From positions 5,892,501-5,956,500 of the forward strand of contig OX359200.1 in assembly GCA_947172415.1 (NCBI GenBank): a stretch of 64,000 nucleotides of DNA, read 5' to 3'. Source of the DNA: Chondrosia reniformis (lineage: Eukaryota > Porifera > Demospongiae > Chondrillida > Chondrillidae). The position numbers and the translations under genes are program-made. The notes below the pieces were generated by a model. It had not been told where the DNA came from. It saw only the letters and a program-made list of their open reading frames with translations, and did not search any database. Of the stretch, positions 1 through 11,562 are shown one piece after another (within the stretch, counting starts at the first letter, position 1; each line of letters starts with the position of its first letter).

Positions 1-103
1 GAATGTAAAGTTCTATAGTGACTAGGTACTGAAACAAGCACTGATCAGTTTCATGTGAACTGGCTATAATATTACCATATTAATACAACTCTGTATTTTT
101 CAC

Positions 104-662
104 CTAAATATCCTCGTTAAATAACTTACTAGCTAAAAATTTGTCAATTATTTTGGCTAGTTCTTTATGACTACCACTAGAAGTGTCCTCCTTAAGTGCG
201 GTAGACAGATGATTAAGCTTCTCCACATCCGGATCACCAACTAAAATCTCGTAGAGAGCTCTGTTAGCTGTTCCTAGTTCTGGTACCTTCGAACCAACTC
301 GGTCCAGCTCGCCAGTAGTGATGGCACCGAGTTGATGAAGACGAGTTGACACTCTACGAACATCGCAGTTGTTTACCAACTGATCGTGTATTTGCTTGAT
401 GAAAGAGCGAATTTGGTCTGGATGTAGCTGCTGCAACGATTGTTCTATGTACAAACAGAGGAAGAGTATAAATATAAAAAAATGAATGTTTTACTATGTG
501 AAGTGTGTGAATGTGGGTGCATACAACTCCATTTGCATCCATAAGGTATAGCTACTGGGTAAATTATACCTATATACGTACACATACGTCAATTTGATAG
601 GCTACTGTGGTAATTTACAAAGACATTGTAATTGCCTCACAAACCTACGTACCTTCAGACAT
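104..662 (-). CDS. CARD-like single-domain protein (116 aa)
   Basis: Two exons: 653-662 (Met-Ser-Glu plus one base, donor GTACGT) and 104-444 (acceptor ACATAG). The ATG at 662 is chosen because the splice restores an uninterrupted frame; the in-exon ATG at 454 lies in the intron. The 116-residue product is almost entirely one helical bundle with the spacing of leucines, the central 'RLHQLGAIT' turn and the late 'HKELAKIIDKFL' helix expected of a CARD or related death-fold domain. No enzyme domain, signal peptide or membrane segment is visible, so it would act as a small cytosolic adaptor or inhibitor that pairs with other CARD proteins. Family membership is inferred from pattern; a DED or unrelated helical bundle is possible. 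Confidence 0.6.
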
Positions 663-1213
663 TTTGTCACACCCATAATAAGTTACCGAAGGTAAAATTC
701 TATTTCTATTCAATAGTCTTATTTAAACTGGGAAATTCCAATAGCCTATTGAAGTAATATAGAAAAATTGGTTTGGTTTAATAGGTGGTTGGCTATAACA
801 TGCAGAGGTTTCTCTTACAGGATCGTTATATTCACAGTAGCCAATTAGCTTTATATATCTTACTATCTCACAGGATGTTAGTATTATTTTTGCATAATTA
901 TATGTATCTACCGAAAGTTATATTTTTTCTTTTCATACTTCATAAAAATTACAATAAAGATAGAAACAATTCCTCCAGTATACACATCAGATCTAGGTGC
1001 ATGCAATGTGGTGACTAGGTCTTTTGTCATGGGTAAAGCTTTGGTAGGTATAGGTATATGTCACATATATATATATATACAGATCTTTATCTATATCTAG
1101 TAGTAACAATATGACTTATGCCCGAAATATACTCGAGAGGCGGCTAAATTTTTAATGGATTGGCCTAGATAATTATGTATTCCGTGCATTCCATTCCATT
1201 TCTGATATTACAA
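663..1213. other. Intergenic, no gene seen
   Basis: Divergent spacer between the CARD-like gene and the phosphatase gene. It is AT-rich with a short (TA)n run near 1066-1080. The only open frame (785-1018) has no recognisable domain and no splice partner. It presumably holds both promoters, but no core element stands out. Confidence 0.5.
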
Positions 1214-2905
1214 ATGGCTAACCAATTTACGTGTATTCTGTTTAGCCTTCTTGTCACTCAAATAATCGCTCACAAGGAGATTCATCCCAATGAGTTGGTA
1301 AACTTTAAAGAGAGTAAGATTAGAATGGATGCTACTATTGTAGTGAGCGCTACTCCTCGCCAGTTGGCTGTTTCCGGTAGCTGGGTGAACGTCACCTATC
1401 AGGGAGTGAGCGACCCTAACAAACAAGACATTATAGCCGTCTACTCTCCTACTTCAGGTAAATACAAAATTGACCCCGTTCACCAAGCACCTATCAAGTA
1501 CGTCTTGGCATCTAAATCCCCCAAATACTTGGAAACTGGAGTTGGCAGCTATCGATTCAGAGTTATCAACTTTAGAGCTCCCGTGTACTTTGCATTCCTC
1601 AGGTACGACGGAAAGACGCCAGTTCTATCGGCAGTATCTAATCCGGTGACATTTGTGAACTACAACGATCCTCTCCAAGTCCACCTCGCACTGACTGGGT
1701 TACCGAGCGAGATGGTCGTAGTGTGGTCCACCTTGAATGCCTCCAAGCCAATGGTCCAATGGGGCACCTCTCCGCAGTCTCTAGTGCATTCGACAAGTTC
1801 CTCATTCAGCAGTTACACATCCTCTGACATGTGTGGCAGTCCAGCCAAGGACTTAGGGTGGAGAGATCCCGGTCTGATACACAAGGCTGTTATGAGAGAC
1901 CTTCAAGGTGGAACCACATACTACTACAAGGTGGGAGATGGTACCTATGGTTGGTCAGAAATATTCCACTTTAAGACCCCACCCACTGATATGTCAACCA
2001 TCCGAGTGGTTGCCTTTGGAGATATGGGTCTTGGCCAACCAGATGGAAGCTCGCAACACTTGGAGGAGCCACCGGCATCCAACACAAGCAGATTAATAAG
2101 CAAGATGGTCAGTAAGAGTGAAGTTGATATTGTCCTGCATATTGGTGACATTAGCTATGCCGTAGGGTACTCAGCACAATGGGATGAGTTCTTTGACCAG
2201 GTTAAGGACATTGCTGCCTATGTGCCATATATGGTGTGTATTGGTAACCACGAGAGAGACTGGCCCTTTTCTGGTGGTCTTTTCAATGTGGATGATTCGG
2301 GTGGAGAGTGTGGAGTGCCACATGAAAGGCGACTGGTCATGCCAAGATCAGAACCCGACAAGCCATGGTACGGATTTGATTATGGTCCAGTTCACTTCCT
2401 ATTAATGAGTACAGAGCACGACTTTAAGGTAGGATCTCCTCAGTACCAGTTCCTGGAGAAGGATCTAATGATGGTGAATCGTAGCAAGACACCCTGGCTT
2501 GTGTTCTCTGGTCACAGACCCATGTATGTAGACAGCACTGAGGATACCCCAGTAAGTGGCATTGTGCCTGTTGCTAAACTGATGAGGGAACAGTTGGAGC
2601 CACTTCTGTTGAAATATAAAGTTGATGTTGCTTTTTGGGGTCACCATCATTCTTACCAGAGAAGTTGTCCACTGGTGAAAGGTAAATGTCAAGAAGGCGG
2701 AATTACTCACGTTATCATTGGTATGGCTGGGAAGAATTTATTGCAAGATTTTACACCTGTTAAGCCTAGCTGGGCAGTATTTCTGGATGACCATCACTTT
2801 GGGTTTAGCAGGTTCCAGGTTAATAGTAGTTCTCTAACCTTTGAATACATCCATAATGAGGATGGAAATATACATGATGCATTTGTGCTGAAACAAAAGT
2901 ATTAG
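1214..2905 (+). CDS. ACP7: Purple acid phosphatase, secreted (563 aa)
   Basis: Intronless metallophosphatase of the long purple acid phosphatase type, which hydrolyses phosphomonoesters with a binuclear metal centre. Start taken at 1214 because it begins a clear signal peptide (MANQFTCILFSLLVTQIIA); an in-frame ATG at 1175 would bury it. After an N-terminal fibronectin-like region, the five metal-ligand motifs appear in order: GDMG (about residue 268), GDISY (about 312), GNHE (about 343), GHRPMY (about 434) and GHHHSY (about 476). Length and layout match animal ACP7. The lack of introns is unusual beside its heavily split neighbours and may reflect retroposition. The 3' end of this gene is duplicated at 14101-14244. 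Confidence 0.92.
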   Translation: MANQFTCILFSLLVTQIIAHKEIHPNELVNFKESKIRMDATIVVSATPRQLAVSGSWVNVTYQGVSDPNKQDIIAVYSPTSGKYKIDPVHQAPIKYVLASKSPKYLETGVGSYRFRVINFRAPVYFAFLRYDGKTPVLSAVSNPVTFVNYNDPLQVHLALTGLPSEMVVVWSTLNASKPMVQWGTSPQSLVHSTSSSFSSYTSSDMCGSPAKDLGWRDPGLIHKAVMRDLQGGTTYYYKVGDGTYGWSEIFHFKTPPTDMSTIRVVAFGDMGLGQPDGSSQHLEEPPASNTSRLISKMVSKSEVDIVLHIGDISYAVGYSAQWDEFFDQVKDIAAYVPYMVCIGNHERDWPFSGGLFNVDDSGGECGVPHERRLVMPRSEPDKPWYGFDYGPVHFLLMSTEHDFKVGSPQYQFLEKDLMMVNRSKTPWLVFSGHRPMYVDSTEDTPVSGIVPVAKLMREQLEPLLLKYKVDVAFWGHHHSYQRSCPLVKGKCQEGGITHVIIGMAGKNLLQDFTPVKPSWAVFLDDHHFGFSRFQVNSSSLTFEYIHNEDGNIHDAFVLKQKY

Positions 2906-3232
2906 AGAATACTGAAACATTTGAATTCTGGATCATTCTTATAAAGTTTATGTATCTATATTTTTTTTTTGAAACTTATATACATATTTACAATATATAC
3001 GTATAAATGTTTTGCTTTTTTGTATACATGAATAAGTTAATAAAGAATTCAAAAAATGAAGTACGTATATAGAAAGTGTTAAAGTATAATTGATTGAAAA
3101 TATATAGGTGAATGTTAATTAAATTGTTGCTGATTGATGAGGTGGTATATATAGTCAATATTAGATTGAGCATATATATAGTAATAACTAATAATTACAT
3201 AATGCATTTTACTATTAAAATTAAAATGACCT
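2906..3232. other. Phosphatase 3' flank, part of a duplicated unit
   Basis: AT-rich noncoding DNA. The stretch about 2906-3150 is recognisably repeated at 14245-14354 and 15561-15700, on either side of a later retroelement insertion. No gene is seen. Confidence 0.6.
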
Positions 3233-3371
3233 ATTGTCAGGTCCACTGACAGAGGCAGGGGAAATCCATGCATATGTGGTCCCTTGGATGGCTGCGGCAA
3301 AATGTGTGGCCGCCAGCCAAGGGACCACTTATCCATGGATCTCCTCTGTCTCTGACAGCAGACCTGACAAT
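3233..3371. repeat. Fold-back (hairpin) element, copy 1, 139 bp
   Basis: Begins ATTGTCAGGTC and ends with its exact complement GACCTGACAAT; the two halves pair along almost the whole length (arms about 60 nt with roughly ten mismatches, loop about 15 nt). A second copy of identical length lies at 10709-10847. Best read as a fold-back MITE carried along by segmental duplication. A long microRNA-type precursor is an alternative. Confidence 0.8.
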
Positions 3372-3780
3372 CAGTTATTTATAATTAACTTCAATTTTAG
3401 TTTTTACTTAGTTATATATATATACGTAGGAGTGCATTATACAATTGGTAGTTTTATATACATGCATGTGTAAATAAACACGTGCACTTTTCAAACAATT
3501 TCGAATTCGTTCATTATTATCATTCAAATGCTAATTTTATGTTGATACTGTATATTAGTTTCTCATCTTTCTTATTTATTGTAAATATATATTTTGTTGT
3601 GGTATAAATTGACATGATTGTACATGTAAACAAGTATTTCGAGTTTAAAAAACTCGTGGGGCACCAGGTGCCCCTAATTAAACCCAAACTACTTGGCTGG
3701 TTCTCATAGATATACGGTTAACCGATTTCTGGTCGACTCTTGTTGGCCGTCAATTTTTCAAGGCCATATCTCGTAGAAAT

Positions 3781-4923
3781 GAGGAGATAGATGGAGCACT
3801 TATTAGATCCACCATGCACCATCAGTCAGGCTCGATCGGCTGGCCCCTAGCTCTGGATTGGATGCAAGGACCTGGAGGAGGTTATGTTGTAGTTTCCATG
3901 TGGCCTCAGATGAGCTAGCCAACTCCATAGTGAAAGTTATCCTAACTTTCCCTGCCTACCAAACTAACTGAGGGTTAAACATAACCATACCTTCTTAGAG
4001 AGCCGCGAAGAGCAGCTCAATCATTAAAGATGCACAGCCCCAATAGTATCTTGCTTGATCAAAGAAACAGGAAAATATCAGGGGAAGACCAATCTATCAT
4101 ATAGGGAGAATAAATTAAGATCTAGTGAGGAAGCCAATGTCGTGAAAAGTCTGTAAACCATGCGTTTAGCTGTCCTAAAGGTGATTTTCCACCTATAATA
4201 ATAATAATAATAATAATAATAACATCCGTGATACAGTGGCTCAGTTCTTGACTGAAGTTTGTCCAAATGTCTCAATAGAACCACATCTCCAGCCATTGAC
4301 AGGGGAGATCTTCTCTTTACGGTCTGCTATCACCGACCAGGCAGACATCAGAATCCAGAACTTCTGGGACAAATGCAATAGAAGTGCATTCTTCAATGTG
4401 AGAGTTTTTAACTCTTTTGCACCTTCAAATTGCACATCAAGTTCTGCTGCATGTTACAGAAAGCATGAAAAAGAGAAGAGAAGAGAAGGGAGTACGAGAG
4501 AAGGGTGATAAATGTGGAGCATTGAACATTTTGTCCTGGGTCTTATCCACCAGTGTCTGAGTTGCTTTTAAGAGACTGGCCGATCTATTATCCAAGAAGA
4601 GAGGGGAGCCATACCAATTAACCATGAGATATTTAAGGCTAAAGATTTCCTTCTCATTAGTTCGATCAGCACATATGTGCCTCAGGGGAGCTCGTTCTTC
4701 CTCAAATCATCCAATTTTTGATGATGCCATCCCTCTGGACATGATAGCTGGGGAGGCAAAAATCAGAGACTGCATGAAGAAAAAGGAATGACTGAACTTG
4801 CATGATTAGTAATGTACTATATACCAACTAACAATGTACCTACACAATGTACCAATATGTAATTTTTATTTTACATTAAAAAATTTATGAGGTGTTAAAT
4901 TGAAAAAATATATATATATCGAT
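3781..4923 (+). mobile_element. Decayed non-LTR retroelement insertion (RT C-terminus remnant)
   Basis: Absent from the paralogous flank at about 11140, where the sequence runs uninterrupted. Frame 4236-4508 reads like the C-terminal part of retroelement polymerase ORFs (PHLQPLTGEIFSLRSA, AFFNVRVFNSFAP). After a frame change the ending at about 4530-4792 (ADLLSKKRGEPYQLTMRYLR, FSLVRSAHMCLRGAR) carries one internal stop. A (TAA)n run at 4195-4223 may be the tail of a second, nested element. The 3' end is A-rich, and GAAA flanks both sides as a possible target-site duplication. Not functional. Confidence 0.75.
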
Positions 4924-5343
4924 GAAAACGTTTTTGCGTAAGCTTTACGTTACATAGTATTAGTATAAGTGGTTTCAAAATCCTTTTCGCTGGTTCAACG
5001 TTCGACGCAAAGGAAGAGAAAGCTAATTTTATAAGCTATATATAAAACTAAAGCCAGCCAGCGTCCACCATTTTGGTGACAGATATATACAAGGTTATGA
5101 ACAGGAAGCCATACGTTAACATAATATCTGAAAACACTATAGGGGCGCCCCAAAAATAATTTTATAATATTTCTATTCATGAGGCCAAATTTTAGGTTTT
5201 ATATATTAAAAGATTTAATTAAGTTCCATTCTATGAGAAATCTGAAGTGGCCCTGTGATTATTATATATTTGAAACTAAAATTCAAACTGTAAATTGTTT
5301 GATTATATAAGTAAACATTCATATTCAATTTCTATATCGGGAG

Positions 5344-7320
5344 ATGAGTAGGAAAATGATTTACTCCTTAGCTATAGTCTGTTTGAATTTTATTACAATC
5401 CTTCTCCTTGTTGTAAGCTCAGGTACAGTCCAAGACGCCTCAGGTTACACTTGTCAAAAGCACTTGCCTTGTAACAGTACTGATGCAATTGTAGAAGCAA
5501 TCATCTCAGATGGAGGAAATCATCAGAGGTTGATAGAAGCATTCTTTCCCATCAACCATGCAAAGCCCCAGTTTTTACTTTTTATTATTTTTGCAAATGG
5601 AACATCCATCAACAAAGAAGTGTGCATTGACAGAGAATCCTATGTTGGAATGGTATTTGAATTAAATGGATTAGAGAATGTCTACGGTACTATGTGGTAT
5701 TCCTCTACCACCAATACAGTACTTACAACCGTATTGATATCTGAAATGGCTCTACTTATACCACAGGGAGTTCTTGGTAGATTCTTTAAAGAAAATCCAA
5801 TCATTACAGATTATAGTGTAGTTTGTCTTACACTTCCATATCTGAAGTCACCAGATAAAAGTGACTCACAGATCAATGATGTCTTCCTTCCTGTTGTTCT
5901 AGTGGTAAGTTTGAATCACTGAAAATGACTATACAATCACTTCACATGCACTTATCATAAACAACTGGAGCTTGTATATATGTGTAGAACAAACATGGAT
6001 AGTCAATCACTGGAAATATATACTAGTGACTCAAGATTATCTGACTGGGTTTCTCTGGACTGGTAATAGAGAAACAAGTCTAATGTTACAACCATTTATA
6101 TTATTATGTGTAATTCTCAGATCTTAAGATTTATATATATAATATATATTATGGTTTTGTTATATATATATTTCCAGTGATAATACCATATATAGCCTTA
6201 AATATAGAGCATATTGTAATAACATATTGTATACAATTATAACTCCATTTATATATATTTAAATAATCTGTAGTTGAAAGAGGCAATTTTGAGAGAAAGA
6301 ATTGATAGCATTGCATATAGCAAAGCTTTGGGGGTTGCGTGTGGAATAGAATCTATCAATCAACAATTCTGCTATTCTAGTTGTCTTCCATACCCCAACC
6401 CAAGAAAAAATCCTATTTCAATTACTAATGTATTTCCACCAGCATTGGTTTTAATTTGGCCCTTCAGCATAGTCATACTAGTAATAAAGTGCAGAATTAG
6501 AGAGTCCATTACATCACAAATAACTACCGGAGTATCTGAAATTCCCACATTTAGTGTAACCTGGGCCATTATAACATTCTCCATTTTCTTCTACATCTAC
6601 ATGATTATTCATAATACAGCAGTGGCACTCTCACTTCTATTGCCTGAGCTGCATTGTCATCATGAAAATGGGACCAATGGAATTATACCGAAAGTTGGTA
6701 TTGGTATGTGTATTGCATTATTTATCAGTGTTGTATTGACCATAGCCGTTTCTACTTCAACAAAATTTCCGAATCAAATTGGTCCTGTACCAAAATGTGC
6801 TTTAACTCTTTGCACCTTGGTAACATTTAAATGTGTCAGTTACAATAGACTTAGCAAGTTTATATTGCATTTTGGCATCTGGATTGTGATCAATGCCCTT
6901 GTAATGTGTGTGTGTTACCACTTGCCAATGATGTTTATAGCTATATTAACCGATCCTTACAGGCATACATTCATCATGGCATCTATCTTCCTATTTGCTA
7001 CCTCCACCATCACCTTCACTGCAGCAGTCTTTAGCATTGATCAAGTTTTTGTCTCAGATTGTAGAGTTTCCATCCCATGTAAAATTGGCATCAGGCAAGG
7101 ACTGTATTGGCTCTACATTACAACATTGTCTATTTTTGGAGCCACATTTCTAGCAAGTGTTCATTGTCTCCTCTTATTGGACAAGACTCTACCATTGAAC
7201 TACAGCATAAATTTTTCGTGGCTATTTTCTACATTAACAACTATATCAATACCATATGTTGTTCTCAACCTAGGGAGTGTATATAACAGAGTGATGAAAA
7301 TGCATCTACATGGAATGTGA
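5344..7320 (+). CDS. Multi-pass membrane protein of unknown family, tandem copy A (535 aa)
   Basis: Two exons, 5344-5904 and 6274-7320, joined in phase 0 (donor GTAAGT, acceptor CTGTAG). The first exon gives a signal peptide (residues about 1-28) and an ectodomain with NST and NGT glycosylation sites and several cysteines. The second finishes the ectodomain and then supplies seven or eight hydrophobic helices: ALVLIWPFSIVILVI, AIITFSIFFYIYMII, GMCIALFISVVLTIA, a weak fourth, GIWIVINALVMCVCY, IFLFATSTITFTAAVF, LYITTLSIFGATFLA and TTISIPYVVLNLG. The tail is short. It resembles a receptor or channel in layout, but I recognise no GPCR class motif (no DRY, no NPxxY). First of three near-identical paralogues. 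Confidence 0.85.
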
Positions 7321-8159
7321 TCCAAATATGCAAGATGAAAATAACAATGAATGGAAAAGGCAAATTGTGGTTTAACATATATCCTGGCACAGCTGTATAA
7401 CATGTAAAATGTATATGCAATTGTATTTTATATATGTAAATGTAGGACTATAGAATGATCATGACCATATATAATACAATGCAAGTTATCTAAAGTAAGC
7501 AATGAATGAATCAAAAAATGAAAGATTGTATGTGAGATATACATAGGTGTTTCAAAACCTAGTCAGGTCATATTTGTCGTTTTTTCATTACACAAATTGT
7601 GGTTTAACATGTATCCTGGCAGAGCTATATAACATGTTAATGCTTATTTATGTATTTTATGTATATGTAGGACTATATATATATATTTTAAGTTCCATCA
7701 AAATTTTAAAAGCTAATTGAACATATATACTCTATAGGTGTCTATGAATGCTGACACCAAGCCACTACTTCATATCTTACTGGTTGACAGAGTTACAGTA
7801 CTAAATGTACATTAAATTCTGGTATGCAAAGTTAATGTATGGTGAGAGATACGTAGGGCAAATTTTAAGTACCATTATTTTAAATTGCAAAAACTGTTTG
7901 GACATACTCTATAGGTGTCTATGAATGCTGACACCTAGCCACTGCTTCATATCTTTACATTTGATAGAGTTACAGAACTACAGCTAATGTATTGTATTGT
8001 TAATTGCATAATACCATATATGGCCAACTGTTACTAGGTGTATTTAAAGAAAAATTCGATGCTATATCCGAAAATCTAGAAGACTTTCTAAATTTTATTA
8101 TACTTAGGGAAATGTACTGTGTAGTACTTGATTGTTATTGAAGCACTATCTATCCATAT

Positions 8160-8640
8160 ATAATATATGGATCTGGTTAAAGTGAAATTTCGTCAATCGA
8201 CAGCCAACAAAACTCCAAAGAAAAAAAGTTAGGCCATACCGAATGCTACCATCCACAACACTCATAGGCCGGGATCGGTGGTAACGTTCAGCTTATCGAA
8301 TCTGCCGAAGCAAATTACTGCTGAGTTGAGCATTGGGTATCACTTGCGTGAGAAGAACCAGTTCTTCTCGATATGGCTGACTCATATGAATCCTAAGATA
8401 TCAGATGCCAATCCCACATTACGTGGAACCCCCCCGAAATCCGGATTATTGGTGAGCACGTCTCTATGGCACCAACCGATTAGGAGACAGCTTCAGAGTC
8501 TATAAGCGCTACCAACCCCTATGGGAACCGCAACCACCATAGAGATGTGTCCAGGTAGGCCTACTATATAAGGTTTTTCGCTTCTATTTATATGAAGTTT
8601 TCTCCAAAGAAAACGCTTGTGGTTGGGGATTTTTTATATA
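8160..8640. other. Unresolved higher-GC block, possible old insertion
   Basis: A block of more even base composition inside AT-rich spacer, with a 75-codon open frame (8278-8505) that I cannot match to any family. It lies inside the interrupted 160-bp repeat array, so it probably arrived by insertion. No domain, splice pair or terminal repeat was identified. Confidence 0.35.
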
Positions 8641-8644
8641 TTTC

Positions 8645-8955
8645 TCGTTATTTCCAGATCGGTGAATTGTTCCAAGCAAGTTTAAAGACATAGGCAGTAT
8701 TTGTGGTTCATCTGAATACTGGGAAAGCGAAAATAATCCTGTAAGTGTCTTTATGCGCCTAGGAGAACGACTTTTCTGATCCCAATTATTTTCGAGAAAT
8801 CGTCAATTATTTCCACTCTAATTCCAGACCAGTAAATCGTTCCAAGCAATTTTACACACATACGCAGTATTTCCAATACATCTCAAAACTGTGGCAAATG
8901 GATAAAAGCCTGTATGTGTCTTGGTGGAGGGAGGAGAGCGACTTTTCATGATACA
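8645..8955. repeat. Two direct repeats, about 150-175 bp each
   Basis: The units starting near 8654 and 8825 share TTCCAAGCAA, CAGTATTT and a common end, 'GAGCGACTTTT' or 'GAACGACTTTT'. They are diverged and noncoding. Confidence 0.65.
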
Positions 8956-9589
8956 GAGAACTAGATATTGTGCGAGGTCCGATATTTATCGCCTTGACGA
9001 TATTAATGTTTATGATCGATATTTCAACTAACCCGTCTGTATGGAATTACCCTAAGTCTAATTCCAAACTTACGTTTTAGCGTAATGTACCGATATAAAT
9101 AGATTCAAATTTCTAAATATATGCTAAATAATGTTTTCAAAGAAACTGTAGCTCCAAAAAAGTTTTTAAATATATTCTGTCTATACGTAAATAGCTATGT
9201 ATTGTGAGAGATAGGGCAAATATGAGCATACATTTTAAACTTCGAAAACCTTTTGGAAATGTTTCATACATGCCTGTGAATGCTGACACAAAGTATTAGC
9301 TTCATATCTTTCTATTTGATAAAGTTACAGCCCTCAATATACATCAACATTACTGGTATACAAAGTTAATGTATGGTGAGAGATAGGACAAAAGTGGATG
9401 GATATCAAAATTTGCAAAACTCATTGGAAAAGTTGATATCAGAGGTTATAAAAGGAGTTGTTCTGTAAGAATTTTTAATGTAGTGTTATATTATCCAGTG
9501 GAAGTTGCAATATACCATATAGAAATCTAATGTAATTATATATTTCAAATGACTCCAAGAAAGGAAATGTATATATAACTTGCACTGTA

Positions 9590-9790
9590 TAGATATGCTA
9601 CAACTCACTTATTCGGTAGCTCCTTCTCGTAGGAGATCGAGCGTCGACTTCTCATAGCCGTTCTCGAAAGGATGATCTTCTCTAACAACGAGTCGGTGAC
9701 GTTTTCGAAACGTCACATGATTCACTAAAATGTACTGAGCGACATACAAAGGTGTTGGTGACGCACTAGAGAAACATCACAATACATCAC
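9590..9790. other. CpG-richer block with a short palindrome
   Basis: Locally CpG-rich DNA inside AT-rich spacer. Positions 9696-9716 form 9-bp inverted arms (GTGACGTTT / AAACGTCAC) around three bases, each arm carrying a TGACG half-site of CREB/ATF type. No flanking gene start is close, so a regulatory role is only a guess. Confidence 0.35.
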
Positions 9791-10009
9791 CAGATTGCGC
9801 AATCCTAACCTTGAATTCTTCATTATATCTTGATTATTTTGCAATTTTAATTAAGCAATATTTCGCCACACGTTTGTCTTACACATGTACCATGATATAT
9901 GTTGGTTTCAAAATGATCTGACCAATTGAAATTTTTTATCAATATAACACTTTGTTTCAATATAAATTTCCCATAGTTTTCTATAGTCCTATGGCCTTTT
10001 ATATGCAGA

Positions 10010-10570
10010 CTTTGTCCTACGTTTTCTACCAAACGGAGACCTAAATAAAAAATCCCTTAATTTAAAATGAGTTTTATACCCTAAACTTTATGATAATATG
10101 CCCATTTTGTTGCTAGGTCCTTTCCTGGAGTCATATGAATAATTTATATTTTTTTATTTATATTAGATTATTTATATTAGATTGTAACTTGCACTCTATA
10201 ATTATCTAGAGTAGGCAATGAATGGATCAAAAAATGGAAGGTTGTATGTGAGATATCGGTTAAGTAAACCAGACCTCCACCGACCAATCAAGTATATACA
10301 TGCACACATGCAGTCATATGAATTATTTATATTATTTATTTATTTATATTAGATTACCTTAGTATATTGTAACTTGTACTGTTACTAGTAAATAGTTGCT
10401 TATAGATAACAAACAGAGGCCTAAATAAAAAATCCCTTAATTTAATGAGTTTTATACCCTAAACTTTATGATATATACTATGCCCATTCTGTTGCTAGGT
10501 CCTTTCCTGGAGTTATATGAATAATTTATATATTTTTTTATTTATATTATATTAGATTACCTTAGTATAT
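10010..10570. repeat. Direct repeat of about 150 bp, two copies
   Basis: The copies at about 10033-10200 and 10420-10590 share 'CTAAATAAAAAATCCCTTAA', 'TTTATACCCTAAACTTTATG' and 'TTGCTAGGTCCTTTCCTGGA'. They are noncoding and lie between receptor copies A and B. Confidence 0.75.
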
Positions 10571-10708
10571 TGTAACTTGTACTGTTACTAGTAACTAGTT
10601 GATAATAGATTGAGCATATATAGTTAATTAAATAAATTTCTATACTACACAATGTGGGGATATTATAATAACTATTAATTACATAATGCACTTTTATTAA
10701 AATTACCT

Positions 10709-10847
10709 ATTGTCAGGTCCGCTGTCAGAGGCAGAGGAAATCCATGCATATGTGGTCCCATGGATGGCTGCGGCAAAATGTGTGGCCGCCATCCAAGGGA
10801 CCACTTATCCATGGATCTCCTCTGCCTCTGACAGCAGACCTGACAAT
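10709..10847. repeat. Fold-back (hairpin) element, copy 2, 139 bp
   Basis: Same length and termini as the element at 3233-3371, with better-matched arms. Its flanks also match, so this is a duplication of the surrounding DNA rather than a fresh insertion. Confidence 0.8.
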
Positions 10848-11562
10848 CAGTTATTTAACTTCAATTTTAGTTTTTACTAAGTTATATATATATACGTAGG
10901 AGTGCATTATACAATTGGTAGTTTTATATACACTTGTATATAAACACTTTCAGTGTATTGCACAATTTCGTTCATTATTATAAAATGCTAAATTCATGTT
11001 GATACTGTATATTAGTTTCTCATCTTTCTTATTTATTTTAATATATGATTTGTTGTGGTATAAATTGACATATCCGGTTAACCTATTACCCGGTCGACTC
11101 TTGTAGGCCGTCAATTTTTCAAGGCCATATCTCGTAGAAAACGTTTTTGCGCAAGCTTTACGTTACATAGTATTAGTATAGGTGGTTTCTAAATCCTCTT
11201 CGTTGGTTCAACGTTCGACGCAAAGGAAGAGAAAGCTAATTTTAAGCTAGAAAACGAAAGCCAGCCGAGCATCCGCCATTTTGGTGACAGATATATACAA
11301 GGTTACGAACAGGAACGTTAACATAATTTTCTGAAAACAATATAGGGGCGCTCCAAAAATAATTTTATAATAATATTTCTATTCATTAGGCCAAATTTCA
11401 GGTTTCAATATGTATTAAAAGATTTAATTAAGTTGCATTTTATGTGAAACCTGAAGTGGCCCTGTGATTATTATATATTTGAAACTAAAATTCAAGCTGT
11501 AAATTGTTTTTTCATGAAAAAATGAATAAGTAATCTTTCATATTCAATTGCTATATCGGGAG
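10848..11562. repeat. Duplicated 5' flank of the multi-TM gene
   Basis: Matches 3372-5343 upstream of copy A, minus the two insertions present there (about 3616-3715 and 3781-4923). It preserves the pre-insertion sequence and probably includes the promoter, since the block about 11140-11562 is conserved right up to the start codon. Confidence 0.75.

Larger units (their letters stand above)
7690..9450. repeat. Diverged direct repeats of about 160 bp, interrupted
   Basis: Units sharing 'GAATGCTGACAC', 'CTTCATATCTT', 'AGTTACAG' and 'TGTATGGTGAGAGATA' occur at about 7690-7820, 7830-7990, 9185-9330 and 9340-9450. The array is split by unrelated DNA at about 8020-9180. No coding potential. Confidence 0.7.

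Noticed and set aside
785-1018. 77-codon open frame
   Set aside because: No domain, no splice partner, AT-rich composition typical of spacer.
1175-1213. Upstream ATG for the phosphatase
   Set aside because: Would place 13 residues ahead of a clean signal peptide that starts at 1214.
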